This document shows positions 62,004 to 64,000 of a DNA stretch of 64,000 nucleotides, one piece after another. The DNA lies in assembly GCF_031082295.1 (NCBI RefSeq), contig NZ_JAVHLD010000004.1:17492-81491 (forward strand), in the 5' to 3' direction. The DNA is from Humidesulfovibrio sp. Lineage in GTDB: Bacteria > Desulfobacterota > Desulfovibrionia > Desulfovibrionales > Desulfovibrionaceae. Position 1 is the stretch's first letter. Every line of letters begins with the position of its first letter. The notes beneath the pieces are model-generated. The model did no database searches and was not told the DNA's origin. It was given only the letters and a program-made list of their open reading frames with translations. The position numbers were made by a program, and so were the translations under genes.

Positions 62004-62041
62004 AAGCCCCCTCTTCCGTCAGGAAGGGGGGGCTTCGTTTT
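62004..62041 (+). terminator. Bidirectional intrinsic terminator between adk and secF
   Basis: AAGCCCCCTCTTCC (62004-62017) pairs with GGAAGGGGGGGCTT (62022-62035), with a 4-base loop, followed by CGTTTT on the plus strand. The minus-strand exit reads CTTTTCTTTG, so the element can also end the secDF transcript. Confidence 0.9.
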
Positions 62042-62057
62042 GTGGAGCGGTCTCAGT

Positions 62058-63152
62058 CTACGCGGTTTTGATCTTGCCCTTGAGCGGCTTTGAGGGGGCG
62101 GCGGGCGCCTCGGCCTCAGGCGGGGTCAGGCTGATGATGATCGGAGCGGCCACGTAGATGGAGGAATACGTTCCCACCACGATGCCGATGAGCATGGCCA
62201 GGGCGAAGTCGTGAATGACCGCGCCACCGAACATGAACAGGCTGAAGACCGCCAGGAAAGCCAGGCCGGAGGTCATGATGGTGCGCGAGAGGGTCTGGTT
62301 CACGCTGCGGTTGATGATAACCGGCAGGGGGTCGCCAGTCTTGAGGCCGCGGATCTCGCGGATGCGGTCATAGACGATGATGGTGTCATTGAGCGAGAAG
62401 CCGATGAGGGTCAACAGCGCGGCAATGATCGTCAGGTCGAATTCCTTGTTCATGATGGAGAACAAGCCAACCGTGATGAGCACGTCGTGAATGAGGGCGA
62501 CGATGGCCCCAAGTGCGTAGTTGAGTCTGAGCATGAAGCACAAGCCCAGGGTCAAGATCAGCGCCCCGAAAACGAGCCATACCTGCGGTGCGTGAAAGTA
62601 CTGAAGGGTCGTGATGCCGGCGAAAAGGCCTGCTGCCATGATGCCGGCCGACATCCAGCGGTGCTCGAAACGTCCTGAGATGTAAATGGCGATGATCAGA
62701 ATGGCGAAGTACATGGCTTCAAGAGCCTTGCCGCGCAAGTCCTCGCCGACCTTCGGGCCGACCATTTCAATTCGCTTGAAGTCATACTTGACGCCAGTGA
62801 AGCTCTCGTCAAGGGCGGACGTGACCGCTTTATGGATGGCGGCGCTGGATTCGTCCGTCGTAGAGGTGCGGATCAGGAACTCATTGTCCTTGGCCTTGCC
62901 CATCTGCTGGACGACCAGGCCGGGGAGGTTCTTGTCTTCCAGAACCTTTTTCAGCTTGTCGATTTCCACAGCGGCATCGAACTTGGTCTGGAGGATAACG
63001 CCGCCCGCAAAGTCGATGCCGTAGCGGGGGCCGCCCTTCATGCCCAGGGAGATGCCACCGATGATAATCATCACGGCGGACAACATGAAGGCAATCTTAC
63101 GCAGCCCGATGAAATCGATGTTCGTTTCGTGCTTGATGAAGGAAAAGCTCAT
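62058..63152 (-). CDS. secF: Protein translocase subunit SecF
   Basis: SecF forms with SecD the proton-driven membrane complex that assists protein export. The 364-aa protein has the start IDFIGLRKIAFMLSAVMIIIGGISLGMKGGPRYGIDFAGGV, a periplasmic domain, and membrane helices with ALGAIVALIHDVLITVGLF and GFSLNDTIIVYDRIREI, the SecF signature. The C-terminal tail is Ala/Pro-rich. The ATG has a TAAGGAG site. It follows secD by 9 bases. Confidence 0.97.
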   Translation of the reverse strand: MSFSFIKHETNIDFIGLRKIAFMLSAVMIIIGGISLGMKGGPRYGIDFAGGVILQTKFDAAVEIDKLKKVLEDKNLPGLVVQQMGKAKDNEFLIRTSTTDESSAAIHKAVTSALDESFTGVKYDFKRIEMVGPKVGEDLRGKALEAMYFAILIIAIYISGRFEHRWMSAGIMAAGLFAGITTLQYFHAPQVWLVFGALILTLGLCFMLRLNYALGAIVALIHDVLITVGLFSIMNKEFDLTIIAALLTLIGFSLNDTIIVYDRIREIRGLKTGDPLPVIINRSVNQTLSRTIMTSGLAFLAVFSLFMFGGAVIHDFALAMLIGIVVGTYSSIYVAAPIIISLTPPEAEAPAAPSKPLKGKIKTA

Positions 63153-63161
63153 GACGTCTCC

Positions 63162-64000
63162 TTAGATGCTCACGGGCGCGTCGGCCTTACGTTTGGACAT
63201 GTACAGGTCGAACATGATGCGCGAGACGAAGATGGACGTGAACATGCTCATGATGATGCCAAGGACCAGGGTAACAGCAAAGCCGCGAATAGGACCGGTG
63301 CCGAACTGGTACAGGATGATCGCCACGATCACGTTGGTGGTATTGGAGTCGAGGATGGTCAGAGTGGCCTTCCCATATCCCTTGTCCACGGCCTCGCTCG
63401 GCTTGACGCCTTTGCGCAGCTCTTCTCGGATTCTTTCGTAAATGAGCACGTTGGCGTCGACCGCCATGGCTATGGTCAGGATGATGCCTGCGATGCCGGG
63501 CAGGGTCAGGGTCGCGCCAAACGCGGCCAAGCCGGCCATGGTCAGCACTATGTTCAAGAGCAGGACGAAGTCCGCGATGATGCCGGCCGTGCTGTAGTAG
63601 ATTGCCATGAATATGATGATGGCGATGGCGGCAATGCCGGTGGCCATGATGCCTGCGTCGATGGACTCCTGCCCGAGGGTGGGTCCGATGGTCCGCTGTT
63701 CCAGCACGTTGACCGGGGCGGGAAGCGCGCCAGCGCGCAGCACGATGGCAAGGTCGCGAGCTTCTTCCTGGCTGAAACGGCCAGTGATCTGGGCCTTGCC
63801 GCCAGCGATCTTGTCCTGAATAACGGGAGCGGAATAGCACTTGCCGTCGAGCACGATGGCAAGGCGCTTTTTGATGTTCTCAGCGGTGACGCGTTCGAAA
63901 ATACGGGCGCCACGCGAGTTGAAGGTCAAGCTGACGGAAAACTGGTTGTTATTTTGTTCAATGGTGGCGCGGGCGTCAGTGATGTTCTCGCCGGTGAGCA
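63162..64000 (-). CDS. secD: Protein translocase subunit SecD (5' end beyond window)
   Basis: The frame continues past the ORF-track start at 63929 to the window edge (LTGENITDARATIEQNNNQF...), so this is the C-terminal part of a larger gene. It contains VSLTFNSRGARIF, KCYSAPVIQDKIAGGKAQITGRF, EEARDLAIVLRAGALPAPV and TIGPTLGQESI, all SecD. Six membrane helices follow, with DANVLIYERIREELRKG and LDSNTTNVIVAIILYQFGTGPIRGFAVTL. It lies immediately upstream of secF in the same operon. Confidence 0.97.
   Translation of the reverse strand, partial: LTGENITDARATIEQNNNQFSVSLTFNSRGARIFERVTAENIKKRLAIVLDGKCYSAPVIQDKIAGGKAQITGRFSQEEARDLAIVLRAGALPAPVNVLEQRTIGPTLGQESIDAGIMATGIAAIAIIIFMAIYYSTAGIIADFVLLLNIVLTMAGLAAFGATLTLPGIAGIILTIAMAVDANVLIYERIREELRKGVKPSEAVDKGYGKATLTILDSNTTNVIVAIILYQFGTGPIRGFAVTLVLGIIMSMFTSIFVSRIMFDLYMSKRKADAPVSI

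Overview
This window is a chromosomal segment from a Gram-negative, GC-rich bacterium, most likely a sulfate reducer of the order Desulfovibrionales. The reasons are the gene order carD-pth-rplY-prs-tRNA-Gln-ispE, the siroheme dehydrogenase-ccsA-hemA block, LL-diaminopimelate aminotransferase (dapL) together with lysA, and an adenylate kinase whose metal ligands (Cys129, His135, Cys151, Cys154) match the spacing described for Desulfovibrio gigas. No rRNA, CRISPR array, insertion sequence or prophage was found. Nearly all of the sequence is coding; no gene-free stretch exceeds about 300 bases.

Layout. 1-5.1 kb (minus strand): carD (partial), pth, rplY, prs, tRNA-Gln, ispE and a DegP-type protease. 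5.3-6.1 kb: tRNA-Arg(CCT) with its terminator, then an AT-richer putative lipoprotein that may be a small insertion. 6.2-11.7 kb (plus): a SulP transporter with STAS and cNMP-like domains, umuDC, and a metallo-beta-lactamase/double-rhodanese protein. 11.7-19.7 kb (mixed strands): RidA, an ATC-hydrolase-like protein, lolA, a pseudouridine synthase, an acyltransferase, gcvT, a DUF6485 protein, a degenerate MreB paralogue overlapping an inositol monophosphatase, a degenerate Nudix protein and rimI. 19.7-22.1 kb: pgk-tpiA-secG-tRNA-Leu, closed by a strong terminator.

22.3-32.0 kb (plus) is the most distinctive region, a tightly packed nucleotide-sugar operon. It encodes a Cj1427-like GDP-heptose C4-dehydrogenase, a fused HddC-GmhB, HddA, an E1 alpha/beta pair of TPP enzymes without E2 or E3, a GDP-fucose-synthase/ColC-like epimerase-reductase, a ColD-like PLP dehydratase with His in place of the PLP lysine, a radical SAM protein and a GT2 glycosyltransferase. 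Read together, these suggest a GDP-linked 3-deoxyheptose, possibly carrying a two-carbon branch. A second radical SAM protein faces the operon on the minus strand.

32-39 kb (minus): radical SAM protein, an unknown protein, a TPR protein, fructose-6-phosphate aldolase/transaldolase-like, a YHS-like membrane protein, folK (no visible standard start codon) and dapL. 39.3-54.1 kb (plus): xerD, a DHH-CBS tRNA nucleotidyltransferase, a flavin reductase/CBS/ion-transporter trio, HIT, lapA-lapB, mutS, a lipoprotein, lysA, rsmE and rarA. 54.1-56.8 kb (minus): two glycosyltransferases (CgeB-like and GT9). 56.9-62 kb (plus): siroheme dehydrogenase, ccsA-like, hemA, an unknown protein, tilS and adk, ending in a probably bidirectional terminator. 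62-64 kb (minus): secF and the 3' part of secD, which runs off the window.

The genes are mainly housekeeping: translation and tRNA quality control, tetrapyrrole and lysine/peptidoglycan precursors, envelope biogenesis and DNA repair. The envelope-sugar operon is the accessory module.
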